Of a stretch of DNA of 64,000 nt, positions 16,991 through 25,505 are shown piece by piece. A model generated the notes under the pieces. The model was given only the letters and a program-made list of their open reading frames with translations, was not told the DNA's origin and searched no databases. This stretch comes from Macrococcus epidermidis. Lineage in GTDB: Bacteria; Bacillota; Bacilli; Staphylococcales; Staphylococcaceae. The stretch is taken from NCBI RefSeq assembly GCF_003259695.1, contig NZ_PZJH01000008.1, positions 20,541 to 84,540 on the forward strand, given 5' to 3'. The stretch's first letter is position 1, and every line of letters starts with the position of its first letter. Made by a program: the position numbers and the translations under genes.

Positions 16991-18106
16991 ATGACGATTT
17001 ATACGAAATACGCAGATATCCCTTTTAACGAAGTGGATATCTCTCCTTTTAATAAGGCATATATTCAGTATATGATGGATGGTATTCATCGTGGTATCGA
17101 GAATGTACACGCACGCATAGAAGTGATATTGCTGAACGGGCAGCTCATTCCTTATAGTGTTAAAGATGGAGGCAAAAATGCATCCTGGATTCATTCGTTT
17201 ACAGGGCAATACATTGATGAAATGATTTCAGAAGTAAATAGAATGGAGATGCCGAATATAGTACGCAGTCTTGCACATCAGTTATTGAACGTTGGCAGAA
17301 CGGTACTCGGACTTACTGGTGAGAAGACAGTGACAGTATTTCCATCTTTTATGTCGACGACGATGTATGAAGACTTTCAGTTCGATCAGCTACAGGAAAT
17401 TACTAGAATACTCGTTGCAAGATTTCCGAAACATGCAATTATTTACCGCACATTAAATGATAAGTTTCATCAAGATAAAATGAAACAGTTAGATGACGTC
17501 GGCTATGAAGCAATGATATCTCGCGCGATATATATATTCGATCCAGATGATAAACATACAAAGAACGAACGAAAAGATTTAAAGAAAGATATGAAGCGCT
17601 TTGAAAAAAGCGGACTAACATTCACGTATGAATTACGTGAGGATGAATTTCACCAATTAATGCCCCTTTACAAACAAGTATATTTAGATAAATATTCGGA
17701 TTTCAATCCGCATTACACAGAGGATTTCTTTAAATTCTTATATAAAGAGATGGAACTTACATGGTTCATCCTTAAAGATAACGAACGCATCGTGTCGTTT
17801 ATGGGTGTCAGTCAAACAGATAATGTATTATTTCCAGCATATTTTGGAATGGATCAGTCTGTTAAAGGGTTGTATTTTATGACAAGTGGATTGTTATACC
17901 ACTTTGCTAAAGAATATGGTTATAAAATTAACAATAGCGCTGGTGCGAAAGATTATAAACTGGCACGCGGTAGTAGACCATATTTAGAATATCATTATAT
18001 TTATTACAAACATTTAAAGCTCATACCATTTTTAAGCTACGCATTGTTTACAAAAGTTGCGACACCTTTAGGCAAATTTTTATTAGAAAAGCTACAGTTT
18101 AAGTAA
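16991..18106 (+). CDS. GNAT/FemAB-like acyltransferase, partner of the ATP-grasp gene
   Basis: A 371-residue protein. The N-terminal 150 residues are unrecognised; the C-terminal half resembles a GNAT_6/FemAB-like fold (ELREDEFHQLMPLYKQVY; MELTWFILKDNERIVSFMGV; YFMTSGLLYHFAKEYGYKIN; basic hydrophobic tail FLSYALFTKVATPLGKFLLE). The tail could be membrane-associated. Only 17 nt separate it from the ATP-grasp gene, so the two are cotranscribed. Together they suggest synthesis and acyl or aminoacyl transfer of a small amide-linked metabolite or cell-surface modification. No terminator is visible downstream. Confidence 0.7.
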   Translation: MTIYTKYADIPFNEVDISPFNKAYIQYMMDGIHRGIENVHARIEVILLNGQLIPYSVKDGGKNASWIHSFTGQYIDEMISEVNRMEMPNIVRSLAHQLLNVGRTVLGLTGEKTVTVFPSFMSTTMYEDFQFDQLQEITRILVARFPKHAIIYRTLNDKFHQDKMKQLDDVGYEAMISRAIYIFDPDDKHTKNERKDLKKDMKRFEKSGLTFTYELREDEFHQLMPLYKQVYLDKYSDFNPHYTEDFFKFLYKEMELTWFILKDNERIVSFMGVSQTDNVLFPAYFGMDQSVKGLYFMTSGLLYHFAKEYGYKINNSAGAKDYKLARGSRPYLEYHYIYYKHLKLIPFLSYALFTKVATPLGKFLLEKLQFK

Positions 18107-18184
18107 AGATTTAATGAATATATTTATTATTCTGACATCAATAGTGATATAATATATTTATCATATTTTTAGGCGGTGATGCAC

Positions 18185-18676
18185 ATGTCGATTGAGATGA
18201 GACATGCAACATTAGAAGATTTGCCGCGTATTGTTGAAATTTACAATTCCACAATTGAAAGTAGATTAGTGACTGCAGACACTGAGCCTGTAACCGTAGA
18301 AAGTCGGACAGAATGGTTTTTGAACCATTCGGAAAAACGTCCGATTTTTTTATTTCTCAAAAATAATGAAATAGCGGGCTGGTTGAGTTTTGAAACTTTT
18401 TACGGCAGACCAGCATACGGAAAGACGGTAGAAATCAGTTTGTATTTAGATTCTGATTATCGTGGTATAGGCTTAGGGGAGTATGCAGTGACTGAAATGA
18501 AGCGAATTGCACAAACACTCGATATAGAGACGCTTCTGGCATTTACTTTTTCACATAATACACGTGCATTGAAATTATTTATGAAACACGGATTTATTAA
18601 ATACGGGGAATTGCCTGATGTTGCGATAATGGATGGGAATCATTACTCACTCACAATATTAGGCTGTAAAATTTAG
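18185..18676 (+). CDS. GNAT N-acetyltransferase (phosphinothricin/methionine-sulfoximine type)
   Basis: A 163-residue GNAT close to the PAT/YncA group, which acetylates glutamate analogues such as phosphinothricin or methionine sulfoximine. Evidence: MRHATLEDLPRIVEIYNSTI at the N-terminus, substrate strand AGWLSFETFYGRPAY, acetyl-CoA loop DYRGIGLGEYA (Q/RxxGxG/A, about residue 95) and HNTRALKLFMKHGF. ATG 18185 has AGGCGG 8 nt upstream. An unusual terminator-like hairpin lies inside the coding region at 18304-18351. The downstream GNAT gene begins 11 nt later. Confidence 0.82.
   Translation: MSIEMRHATLEDLPRIVEIYNSTIESRLVTADTEPVTVESRTEWFLNHSEKRPIFLFLKNNEIAGWLSFETFYGRPAYGKTVEISLYLDSDYRGIGLGEYAVTEMKRIAQTLDIETLLAFTFSHNTRALKLFMKHGFIKYGELPDVAIMDGNHYSLTILGCKI
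18304..18351 (+). repeat. Terminator-like hairpin inside the GNAT coding sequence
   Basis: GAATGGTT (311-318 of the 18,000 block) pairs exactly with AACCATTC (323-330). An outer helix TCGGAC/GTCCGA (18304-18309 with 18339-18344) closes it, and a run of seven Ts starts at 18345. Sequence-wise this is a good intrinsic terminator about 120 nt inside the gene. Confidence 0.6.
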
Positions 18677-18687
18677 GAGGAAGTCGT

Positions 18688-19161
18688 ATGGTTAAGATTA
18701 GAAAAGCAACAAATGCAGATGTACCGAATATAAAAAAAATCGCTTCTATGGCGTGGTATGATACATATGCAAAAATTATGGAAGCAAGCACGATTGCTAA
18801 GTTTTTAGAAGCGGCATATAATGATGAGCGTTTAGAGCGACGCATAGGGGATTCATTATTTTTAGTCGCTGAAAATAATGACGAAGTGATTGGTTTCGCT
18901 AATTTTATCAATGGTACAGAATTATTCTTATCAGCAATCTATGTTAATCCAGCATTCCAAAGACACAATGTAGGTGCAGAACTTCTGGAAGCAGGATTGA
19001 ATCACTTTGATGACTATAAAGAATTATTTGTTGAAGTAGCAAGTAACAATGAACAGGCACGTGGATTCTACAAAAAAACTGGATTTGAACTTGTAAGAGA
19101 ATATAATGAAGAGTTATTTGGTGAAACAGTAACAACAGGATTGTTGAAGAAGGCGATATAA
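18688..19161 (+). CDS. GNAT N-acetyltransferase
   Basis: A 157-residue single-domain GNAT of unknown substrate. It has the family order of motifs: KIRKATNADVPNIKKIA at the N-terminus, FLVAENNDEVIGFANFING (beta4), LSAIYVNPAFQRHNVGAELL (acetyl-CoA loop QRxxxG) and NNEQARGFYKKTGFELVRE. ATG 18688 follows AGGAGG. It is the second gene of a two-GNAT unit and runs into a strong terminator. Confidence 0.85.
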   Translation: MVKIRKATNADVPNIKKIASMAWYDTYAKIMEASTIAKFLEAAYNDERLERRIGDSLFLVAENNDEVIGFANFINGTELFLSAIYVNPAFQRHNVGAELLEAGLNHFDDYKELFVEVASNNEQARGFYKKTGFELVREYNEELFGETVTTGLLKKAI

Positions 19162-19163
19162 TT

Positions 19164-19197
19164 AGAACCCGACACTCATATTGAGGTGTCGGGTTTT
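19164..19197. terminator. Intrinsic terminator between GNAT gene and mtn operon
   Basis: AACCCGACAC (19166-19175) pairs with GTGTCGGGTT (19186-19195), extended by an inner CTCA/TGAG, with TTTT following. It separates the convergent GNAT and mtnD genes and may serve both. Confidence 0.87.
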
Positions 19198-19213
19198 ATA
19201 ATATAATCTATAT

Positions 19214-19735
19214 TTATTTTTCGTATACTGGCACCCATCCTGCTTCATCAACGAAGATTCTTACAGCAACAACTTTACGATTGTCTGATAAAGTGAAGTA
19301 ATGTCTTACGTTAGGTGGTACTGAAATTAAGTCGCCTGGATCTAAATGTACTTCAAAGAACTGATCATCTTTGCCTTGAATAACAAATACACCATTTCCA
19401 CTTACAATGAATCGTACTTCATCATCCGTATGATGATGTTCACGCTGGAAGTTAGTCAATAGCTCATCTAAGTTAGGTGTTGTGTCTGATAAACTGATTA
19501 CGTCACTTGCTTTGTAACCACGACGGGCACTGATTGCATCAATTTCTTCTTTAAATGTGTTTAAGATTTCTGATTTATCTTCATCTGTTAAGTTATAATT
19601 TTCTTTTAATGTATCTGGTAATTTTGAAGTATCCCACTGTTCATAAATGACTTCATTACTTTCTAAAAATGCATGAATTTCCTCTTGATTGTCTAATCGT
19701 TTACCTGTTTCCTGAAAAATTAAATATGCCATCAT
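19214..19735 (-). CDS. mtnD: Acireductone dioxygenase
   Basis: A 173-residue cupin enzyme. ARD oxidises acireductone with O2 to 4-methylthio-2-oxobutanoate and formate, the last ring-opening step of methionine salvage. The metal ligands are visible as HHHTDDEVRFIVSGNG (about residues 96-111) and the distal histidine in NVRHYFTLSD. Two in-frame ATGs (19735, 19732) follow GAGGAG. It is the last gene of a nine-gene operon, 11 nt after mtnB. A transaminase gene (mtnE) for the final step to methionine is not present here. Confidence 0.95.
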   Translation of the reverse strand: MMAYLIFQETGKRLDNQEEIHAFLESNEVIYEQWDTSKLPDTLKENYNLTDEDKSEILNTFKEEIDAISARRGYKASDVISLSDTTPNLDELLTNFQREHHHTDDEVRFIVSGNGVFVIQGKDDQFFEVHLDPGDLISVPPNVRHYFTLSDNRKVVAVRIFVDEAGWVPVYEK

Positions 19736-19746
19736 TATCGCTCCTC

Positions 19747-20349
19747 TTATTTGATATATTGTCTTGCAGATGCAAGTTGTAAATGATATTGAAATAAAAA
19801 TTCTGCTGCTTCAAATAATTTATATGCTTCCTGAGTAGATTTTCCCCAGGCATTGATCCCGTGATTGCGAATGAGTACAACACCACTATCAGCAGTAACG
19901 TGTTCTCCAAATCCTTCAGCGAGTTTTTTAACGTCTGCTGGATTTTCGATAATAGGGATGCGCAACACATCACTTTCCTGCCATAAACCGAATGCTTTAA
20001 TTAATTCCTGATTGTTAAATTCAACTGCACCTTTAGAATGATATAGCTCTGAAATCACATTGTTACTAACGGTATGGATGTGAATTGATGCGTTTGCGTT
20101 ACTGCGTTTAAATATTTCTAAATGTAGTACGGTTTCGAGAGATGGCGTAAGATTTGTATCAACAGCCTTACCATTCATATCTACTTTGACAAAACTTGTA
20201 TCGGTTGTTTCATATTTATCGACACCGCTTGTAGTTACATAAAGATGCTGCTCATCTATTCTTATACCTAAATTACCGCTTGTCCCAGGGAAGTAGTTAT
20301 TGCGTGCGAGCCGTTCTTTGATATGTGTAATTGCTTCTAGTGAACTCAT
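19747..20349 (-). CDS. mtnB: Methylthioribulose-1-phosphate dehydratase
   Basis: A 200-residue class II aldolase/adducin-fold zinc enzyme that dehydrates 5-methylthioribulose-1-phosphate to the diketo phosphate. Zinc ligands are in NASIHIHTVSNNV (about residue 85) and RNHGINAWGKSTQEAYKL (about residue 163), and the N-terminal FPGTSGNLGIRI is the phosphate-binding loop. It overlaps mtnX by 4 nt (ATGA). Length is typical of the family. Confidence 0.94.
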   Translation of the reverse strand: MSSLEAITHIKERLARNNYFPGTSGNLGIRIDEQHLYVTTSGVDKYETTDTSFVKVDMNGKAVDTNLTPSLETVLHLEIFKRSNANASIHIHTVSNNVISELYHSKGAVEFNNQELIKAFGLWQESDVLRIPIIENPADVKKLAEGFGEHVTADSGVVLIRNHGINAWGKSTQEAYKLFEAAEFLFQYHLQLASARQYIK

Positions 20350-20987
20350 TTAATCACCTCGCTTAATTTAATATCATCAAATGTTTCGAAATGATGATGC
20401 GCGATGCCTTTTTCCTGGGCAAATTCGGTAAGCTTTGAAGTTGTAAATGCAATATCTGCAATACCCAGTAACTTTAAGTCTGTAACGCTATCACCGATTG
20501 CTATAACTTTATTATCATCCACTAACTGTCTGACGATAGAAGGCTTACATGTTCCGCAGTTTCCAGTACATAAGTTATGGCACGGATGATTCCAAATTAC
20601 TTCCATATAATCTCCGGAGAAATCTACCGTATTGGCAAACACTTGTTTGATGCCATTAAATTTCTCTAGTATGGGATCAATAAAGAAATGCATGCCGCCA
20701 CTAATAATATAGAAAGGAATATTTAGTGTTTGTGCTTCGTCTAATAACTTCTGAAATCCTGGTCGGAGATTCACTTCTTCTAACGCGAATTGAATGATAT
20801 CTTCTTTCTTTTCGCTCGGTAATAATCTGAAGAGTTCTGTAACGCCATGCTGTATCGAGATTTCCTGATTCAGTATTTGATCGGTGATAGGTCGTCCTTC
20901 AATAGGAGCAAACTTCTTGATGATGGCTACGATCGTATCAGTGGCTGTTACGGTACCATCGAAATCACAGGCTATGATGTACCCCAT
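20346..20987 (-). CDS. mtnX: 2-hydroxy-3-keto-5-methylthiopentenyl-1-phosphate phosphatase
   Basis: A 213-residue HAD phosphatase of the MtnX/SerB-like group. The nucleophile motif is ACDFDGTVTATDT at residue 6, with IISGGMHFFIDPI in the middle and GDSVTDLKLLG as motif IV. It dephosphorylates the enol product of MtnW to acireductone. The central cysteine-rich CTGNCGTCK segment is typical of MtnX. It overlaps mtnW by 16 nt and mtnB by 4 nt. Confidence 0.93.
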   Translation of the reverse strand: MGYIIACDFDGTVTATDTIVAIIKKFAPIEGRPITDQILNQEISIQHGVTELFRLLPSEKKEDIIQFALEEVNLRPGFQKLLDEAQTLNIPFYIISGGMHFFIDPILEKFNGIKQVFANTVDFSGDYMEVIWNHPCHNLCTGNCGTCKPSIVRQLVDDNKVIAIGDSVTDLKLLGIADIAFTTSKLTEFAQEKGIAHHHFETFDDIKLSEVIK

Positions 20988-22141
20988 AAAGCCACCGCCT
21001 TATCATAATATTTACCACCTACGCCTGTCTTGTAATGACGAATGGCTTCATGGAAAGCTTCACCACCAGCAGTGGCACCGTCTGGATGACCATGTACACC
21101 GCCACCGGCATTTATGACGATGTCTTCACCAAAGTCATCGATAATACGTTTAACCAGGCCTGGATGAACGCCGGCTGACGGGACAGGAAATGCTTTTTTT
21201 ATTGTACTCGCTTCTAATGCATGGGCGACAATACCTTTAGCATCACTTTCAGTAAGTTCGATAGATCCATACGGCACCGGGAAGAGAATAAGATCTGCGC
21301 CTGCAAGACGTGTCAGTTTAGATAGTAGTAATTGATAACTGATACCATAGTCAGGGCTACCGCCTAATGCACCACTTAATGCAGGGTGAGCAAGAATTGG
21401 TACATCTAATGCTAAATCGCGTAACCCTTTAAGTGCGTCAAGTCCATACGTATGAACGTTGAATAATAAAGCATTCGCACCGAGTTGCTTGGCCTTACGT
21501 GCTTTGTCAGGCAATTCAAACACCGTACCGGATAGGTTCACAGCATATAGTACGCGACGGCCAGTGGCTTCGAATATTTCATCTAACACGCGTTTACCGA
21601 TAGTAATACGTTCTTCAAAAGGAAGTTCAGGTACGTCATATAATATTTCGTCATCTTTAATAATATCGACACTTAACGCCTGTGCACGCAGTTGTGTTTC
21701 GAAAAATGATGCATCTCTACCGATAATGCCTTTAAAGATGCTCATTACAAGCGGACGATCATAAATATTTAGTAACTCTCTCACACCTTCAACACCGAAC
21801 GCAGGACCTTTAAAATGTTTACTGTAATCCGTAAAATCGATATCGAGTAACTTTACTTTTCCGTCTAACGAAAGTTTGCCGAATACAGTCGTTAATATTG
21901 AAGAAAAGTCTGGGGTGATATTATGTTCCGGATAAGCAATAGCGATATGTAATAACCCTTTCTCTGCATCGATTATTTCCTTGGTAATAACTTCACCTTT
22001 ATATTTCGCTAAATGTGCCTGATCTTCAGCCGTTAAATCTGTCCAGCTCCCGACAGTTAAACCAACGGCTAGTTTTTCTGCGATAGTATCAATTTTAGAT
22101 GGATTGTTGTGTAGCTGGTACTTCGCTATGATATGTGACAC
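20972..22141 (-). CDS. mtnW: 2,3-diketo-5-methylthiopentyl-1-phosphate enolase (RuBisCO-like protein)
   Basis: A 389-residue form IV RuBisCO. It enolises the diketo phosphate from MtnB. The carbamate-lysine/metal motif is SVDIIKDDEIL near residue 170, the phosphate-binding segments are SGTVFELPD and NAGGGVHGHPDGATAGG, and loop 6 is replaced as expected for a non-carboxylating homologue. The GTG start at 22141 lies behind AAGGAGG at good spacing, which means the gene overlaps the permease gene by 47 nt. RuBisCO-like MtnW plus MtnX replaces the fused MtnC route. Confidence 0.95.
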   Translation of the reverse strand: MSHIIAKYQLHNNPSKIDTIAEKLAVGLTVGSWTDLTAEDQAHLAKYKGEVITKEIIDAEKGLLHIAIAYPEHNITPDFSSILTTVFGKLSLDGKVKLLDIDFTDYSKHFKGPAFGVEGVRELLNIYDRPLVMSIFKGIIGRDASFFETQLRAQALSVDIIKDDEILYDVPELPFEERITIGKRVLDEIFEATGRRVLYAVNLSGTVFELPDKARKAKQLGANALLFNVHTYGLDALKGLRDLALDVPILAHPALSGALGGSPDYGISYQLLLSKLTRLAGADLILFPVPYGSIELTESDAKGIVAHALEASTIKKAFPVPSAGVHPGLVKRIIDDFGEDIVINAGGGVHGHPDGATAGGEAFHEAIRHYKTGVGGKYYDKAVALWGTS

Positions 22142-23096
22142 GTTTTAACCTCCTTTGTTTAAATTGTGCATAGTTAATAATTAATGCACCTGCTAGGACA
22201 AGGCCTTTTATAATATTCAAGCCATAATATGGAACGGATAGCATGACGAGACCGTTTTCCAGTATTGCAATGAGTAGTGCGCCTAAAAATGTACCTATAA
22301 TATTAGGCTTACCTGATTTAGAAACAGTTGCACCGATAAATGCAGCCGCAACTGCGGTCATTAAATACCCTGAGCCTGAATTAACTTGAGCTGATGATAC
22401 TTGACTGGCAAGGAGTATACCACCGATACAAGCAAAGAATGCAGATGCCAAATAACTGATAATGATATATTTTGTTGTCTTGATGCCACCGAATTCTACA
22501 GCATGTTTGTTATCGCCAATCATATACATGATGCGTCCGGGATTTGTGCGATGTAATAAAACGTATGTAAGGGCTACAATAATGAGCATTATGATAATTA
22601 AAGGTATAGGTTCTGACAAAACTTTGAATGCATCAGGAATCTTGCCAGTTGTAGCAGCTCCGTTTTCTCTTGTCATGCCTTGACTGATTGAACCCCCTTC
22701 AGCATACGTCAGTGCGATACCTTCAACGATAAACATTGTCGCAAGTGTAGCGTAAAGGTCAGGGATTTTAAACTTGATGATTAAAATTAAGTTGATGAGT
22801 GCGACAACAAGTGCAACTGTTAATGTGAGCATGATGGATAGCCCAAAATTCATCCCATGCCATACAAATAATGAAATGATAACAGCATTACTTAGCGTAA
22901 CCATAGAGCCGACAGATAAGTCGAATCCGTCGACACTCAAACTAAATGTAATACCGATGGCTACGATGGTGACAATAACCATGCCTCTAATGACTGAAAG
23001 TAAATTATCAGTAGATAGAAAGTTTGGTGCAGTCAAACTAAATAGTATGACTAAAATAGTGATTACAATGAGTAAGCCGAATTGTTTAAACTGCAT
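22095..23096 (-). CDS. Sugar-type ABC transporter permease, predicted methylthioribose importer
   Basis: A 333-residue permease of the RbsC/XylH (BPD_transp_2) family with eight to ten membrane helices; MIVGDNKHAVEFGGIKT-like coupling loop appears as YMIGDNKHAVEFGGIKTTK. It is expected to dimerise as the channel of the adjacent ATPase and lipoprotein. It sits between mtnA and mtnW in an operon controlled by a SAM riboswitch, so its cargo is probably methylthioribose or a related thiosugar rather than ribose. GGAGG lies 8 nt before ATG 23096. Its C-terminus overlaps mtnW by 47 nt. Confidence 0.85.
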   Translation of the reverse strand: MQFKQFGLLIVITILVILFSLTAPNFLSTDNLLSVIRGMVIVTIVAIGITFSLSVDGFDLSVGSMVTLSNAVIISLFVWHGMNFGLSIMLTLTVALVVALINLILIIKFKIPDLYATLATMFIVEGIALTYAEGGSISQGMTRENGAATTGKIPDAFKVLSEPIPLIIIMLIIVALTYVLLHRTNPGRIMYMIGDNKHAVEFGGIKTTKYIIISYLASAFFACIGGILLASQVSSAQVNSGSGYLMTAVAAAFIGATVSKSGKPNIIGTFLGALLIAILENGLVMLSVPYYGLNIIKGLVLAGALIINYAQFKQRRLKRVTYHSEVPATQQSI

Positions 23097-24465
23097 GTTG
23101 TATTCCTCCAGTAGCTTTGTGCAAAAGATCAGTTTCTGATGTATTTTGTGTCAGTTGTTCATCTACGACTTGACCTTTGTGTAGTGTATAGATGCGATCA
23201 GTTATATTGATCAGTTCACTAAAATCACTTGATGCATAGATAACTGTCTTTCCGCTGGCAGTTAATTGATTGATAACTTTAAATAAGTCTTGCTTAGCAC
23301 CGACGTCGATTCCTACAGTTGGTTCATCAAGGATAAAGATGTTTGATTGTTGATAAAGCCCGCGTAATAATACAACTTTTTGCTGATTCCCACCGGATAA
23401 TGCATGAACTTGTTGAGCAAACGATTTATATTTCAAGCCGATATCATTTGCTAAAGGTAAGATATTATTTTCTTCATTTTGATGATGGGTAAAAAATTGT
23501 TTGTTTTTAAAACAAATATTATCTTTTATACTGTGAGACATAATCAGCCCATGTTTCTGACGTTCTTCTGGACAATAAGATATTTTTTCATGAGATAAAT
23601 GGTCATATAACCAAATGCACAATTCTGTCTTACCGGCACCGACTAATCCTGCGATGCCTATTACTTCACCTTTAAATCCATGAATATTGATATCTTGAAG
23701 TTTATCGGTTTGTATGTGCTGAAAAGAAAATTGTTGTTCTTTTGTTGTGTAATTTGTTTGTTGATGTGTCTGTATGTTTCCAGCAATAGCTTCATAAAGT
23801 GCTTCAGCGTCATAAGCATCTGATTGTTTAGATGCGATGCATTCGCCATCTTTAAGGATAGAAATATCATCAGAAATATTTAATAACTCAGGTATGCGAT
23901 GAGAAATAAAGATGATGGCCATTTCTTTTTTTAATAAATTTAATTCATTGAATAAAATATTAACTTCACGCTGACTCAATGAAGCCGTCGGTTCATCTAA
24001 TATGAGTAGATGCTTATCTTCGAGTATCGCTCGAATGATGACGAGTAACTGTTTTTCAGAAACAGTTAAATCTCTAACATGTGTATTCAGTGAAAAAGAT
24101 AAACCGAATTTATCGATATAATTTTGCAATTTCTGTTTTTGTTGCTGTTTATAAAAAAATCCTTTCGTGCGATCTTTAATCGTCAAATTATCATATACCG
24201 ATAAACTTTGAAATAAGACATCATCAACTTCTTGTGCAACGTAAGCGATATCATCTGCAAAGCTTGAAACTTTTTGTCCATCTTTATATAAAGTTCCTTT
24301 TTGATAAGGGTAAGTGCCATTCAATACTTTCATTAACGATGATTTACCTGCACCGTTGCCACCGATAATTGCATGAATCTTTCCTTGTTCAAAATGAATA
24401 GATAAATCCTTTAAAATATGATGGTCATTGATTGTTAAATTAAGATTTGAGACTTCAAAGCGCAT
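23086..24465 (-). CDS. Sugar-type ABC transporter double ATPase, predicted methylthioribose importer
   Basis: A 459-residue tandem ATPase of the RbsA/XylG/MglA class, somewhat shorter than the usual ~500 residues. Domain 1 has Walker A GGNGAGKSSLM and Walker B LLILDEPTASLS, but its signature is degenerate (LTVSEKQ), normal for the class. Domain 2 has Walker A GLVGAGKTEL, signature LSGGNQQK and Walker B IFILDEPTVGID. It overlaps the permease start by 11 nt and follows the binding-protein gene by 17 nt. Confidence 0.87.
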   Translation of the reverse strand: MRFEVSNLNLTINDHHILKDLSIHFEQGKIHAIIGGNGAGKSSLMKVLNGTYPYQKGTLYKDGQKVSSFADDIAYVAQEVDDVLFQSLSVYDNLTIKDRTKGFFYKQQQKQKLQNYIDKFGLSFSLNTHVRDLTVSEKQLLVIIRAILEDKHLLILDEPTASLSQREVNILFNELNLLKKEMAIIFISHRIPELLNISDDISILKDGECIASKQSDAYDAEALYEAIAGNIQTHQQTNYTTKEQQFSFQHIQTDKLQDINIHGFKGEVIGIAGLVGAGKTELCIWLYDHLSHEKISYCPEERQKHGLIMSHSIKDNICFKNKQFFTHHQNEENNILPLANDIGLKYKSFAQQVHALSGGNQQKVVLLRGLYQQSNIFILDEPTVGIDVGAKQDLFKVINQLTASGKTVIYASSDFSELINITDRIYTLHKGQVVDEQLTQNTSETDLLHKATGGIQHAV

Positions 24466-24482
24466 TGTATTCAGTCCTATCG

Positions 24483-25505
24483 TTATTTAATTTTGAAAGC
24501 ATCTTCCTGACTAAATGCCGGAACTGCCTTTGAAAGATTATTCATATTCGTATCTTGTTTCAAATCTTTTTGTGTAATTTGAACTGGTTTAAATGCATAA
24601 GTCGCAGGGACTTTTTCTTCTTTAATGAGCTTTGCCAGAATTCTTACATCTGTTTCACCGATGACTTTAGGATTAACACTTGCTGATGTCTTCCAGTTGC
24701 TGTTTTTAGCTTTCATAAAGTTAATGTCCTGGTTTGAGATATCTATTGAATAAATCGGTAGATTGATTTTCTTTTCGTTAAGTGCAAGATAAGCGCCCTT
24801 TGTCATCTCATCCCAAGATCCCCATACCGCATCGAAATCTTTTGGATGATATTTTGAAAGTACAGCTTGTGTTTTCTTTTTTACATCGCCTTGTACGTCT
24901 TCAAAATTCGTTGGTCCGATACTTTCAACGACTTTAATTTTGCCTTCGCTTTCATACTTTTTAAAAATTTCCTGACGTTTATCAAGCGGTAGGAAACCAG
25001 GACCGACCCATAATTTAAGTACTTTTACGGGTTGTTCTTTATCTTTTATCAGCGCGTCTAACGATAACTTTGCTAATGCATGGTCATCTTGACTTGTAGC
25101 AACGACATTATCAATAACTTTGCCGTCTTTATCTGACTTTGTATCAAAAGTAACAACTTTGATCTTTGCATCTGCAATTTTCTTAACCAAATCATAGCTG
25201 TAATCTTCTTTGCCGTGTGATAATACAATGCCATCATATTTTTTAAGGATTGCCTGATCGACGAGCTGCTGAAACTTTGCGTCATTCCCATTCGAAAGAA
25301 AAGTATCCACTTTGAGTCCAAGTTTCTCACCTTGTGATTTAGCACCATCGATAAATTGTTTCGTGTGATCATCACTACCAAGGTTACGGATAACAGCAAT
25401 TTTCTTGCCTTTTATTTCACCTGTCGCTCCAGATTGTGATGTTGCCTGATTACATCCTGTAAGTAAGATACTTGTTGCAAGTAATAATTGTAATGGTTTA
25501 TTCAT
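24483..25505 (-). CDS. Sugar-binding lipoprotein, predicted methylthioribose-binding protein
   Basis: A 340-residue type 1 periplasmic-binding-fold lipoprotein (RbsB/XylF-like, Peripla_BP_4). The signal peptide ends in the lipobox LLTGC (Cys18). Landmarks include KIAVIRNLGSDDHTKQFIDG, DGIVLSHGKEDYS (ligand-contact strand) and DFDAVWGSWDEMTKGAYLA. The start overlaps the mtnA stop by 4 nt, so it is translationally coupled to a salvage enzyme. Ligand is inferred from context: methylthioribose, the substrate of MtnK, is the best candidate. Confidence 0.85.
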   Translation of the reverse strand: MNKPLQLLLATSILLTGCNQATSQSGATGEIKGKKIAVIRNLGSDDHTKQFIDGAKSQGEKLGLKVDTFLSNGNDAKFQQLVDQAILKKYDGIVLSHGKEDYSYDLVKKIADAKIKVVTFDTKSDKDGKVIDNVVATSQDDHALAKLSLDALIKDKEQPVKVLKLWVGPGFLPLDKRQEIFKKYESEGKIKVVESIGPTNFEDVQGDVKKKTQAVLSKYHPKDFDAVWGSWDEMTKGAYLALNEKKINLPIYSIDISNQDINFMKAKNSNWKTSASVNPKVIGETDVRILAKLIKEEKVPATYAFKPVQITQKDLKQDTNMNNLSKAVPAFSQEDAFKIK

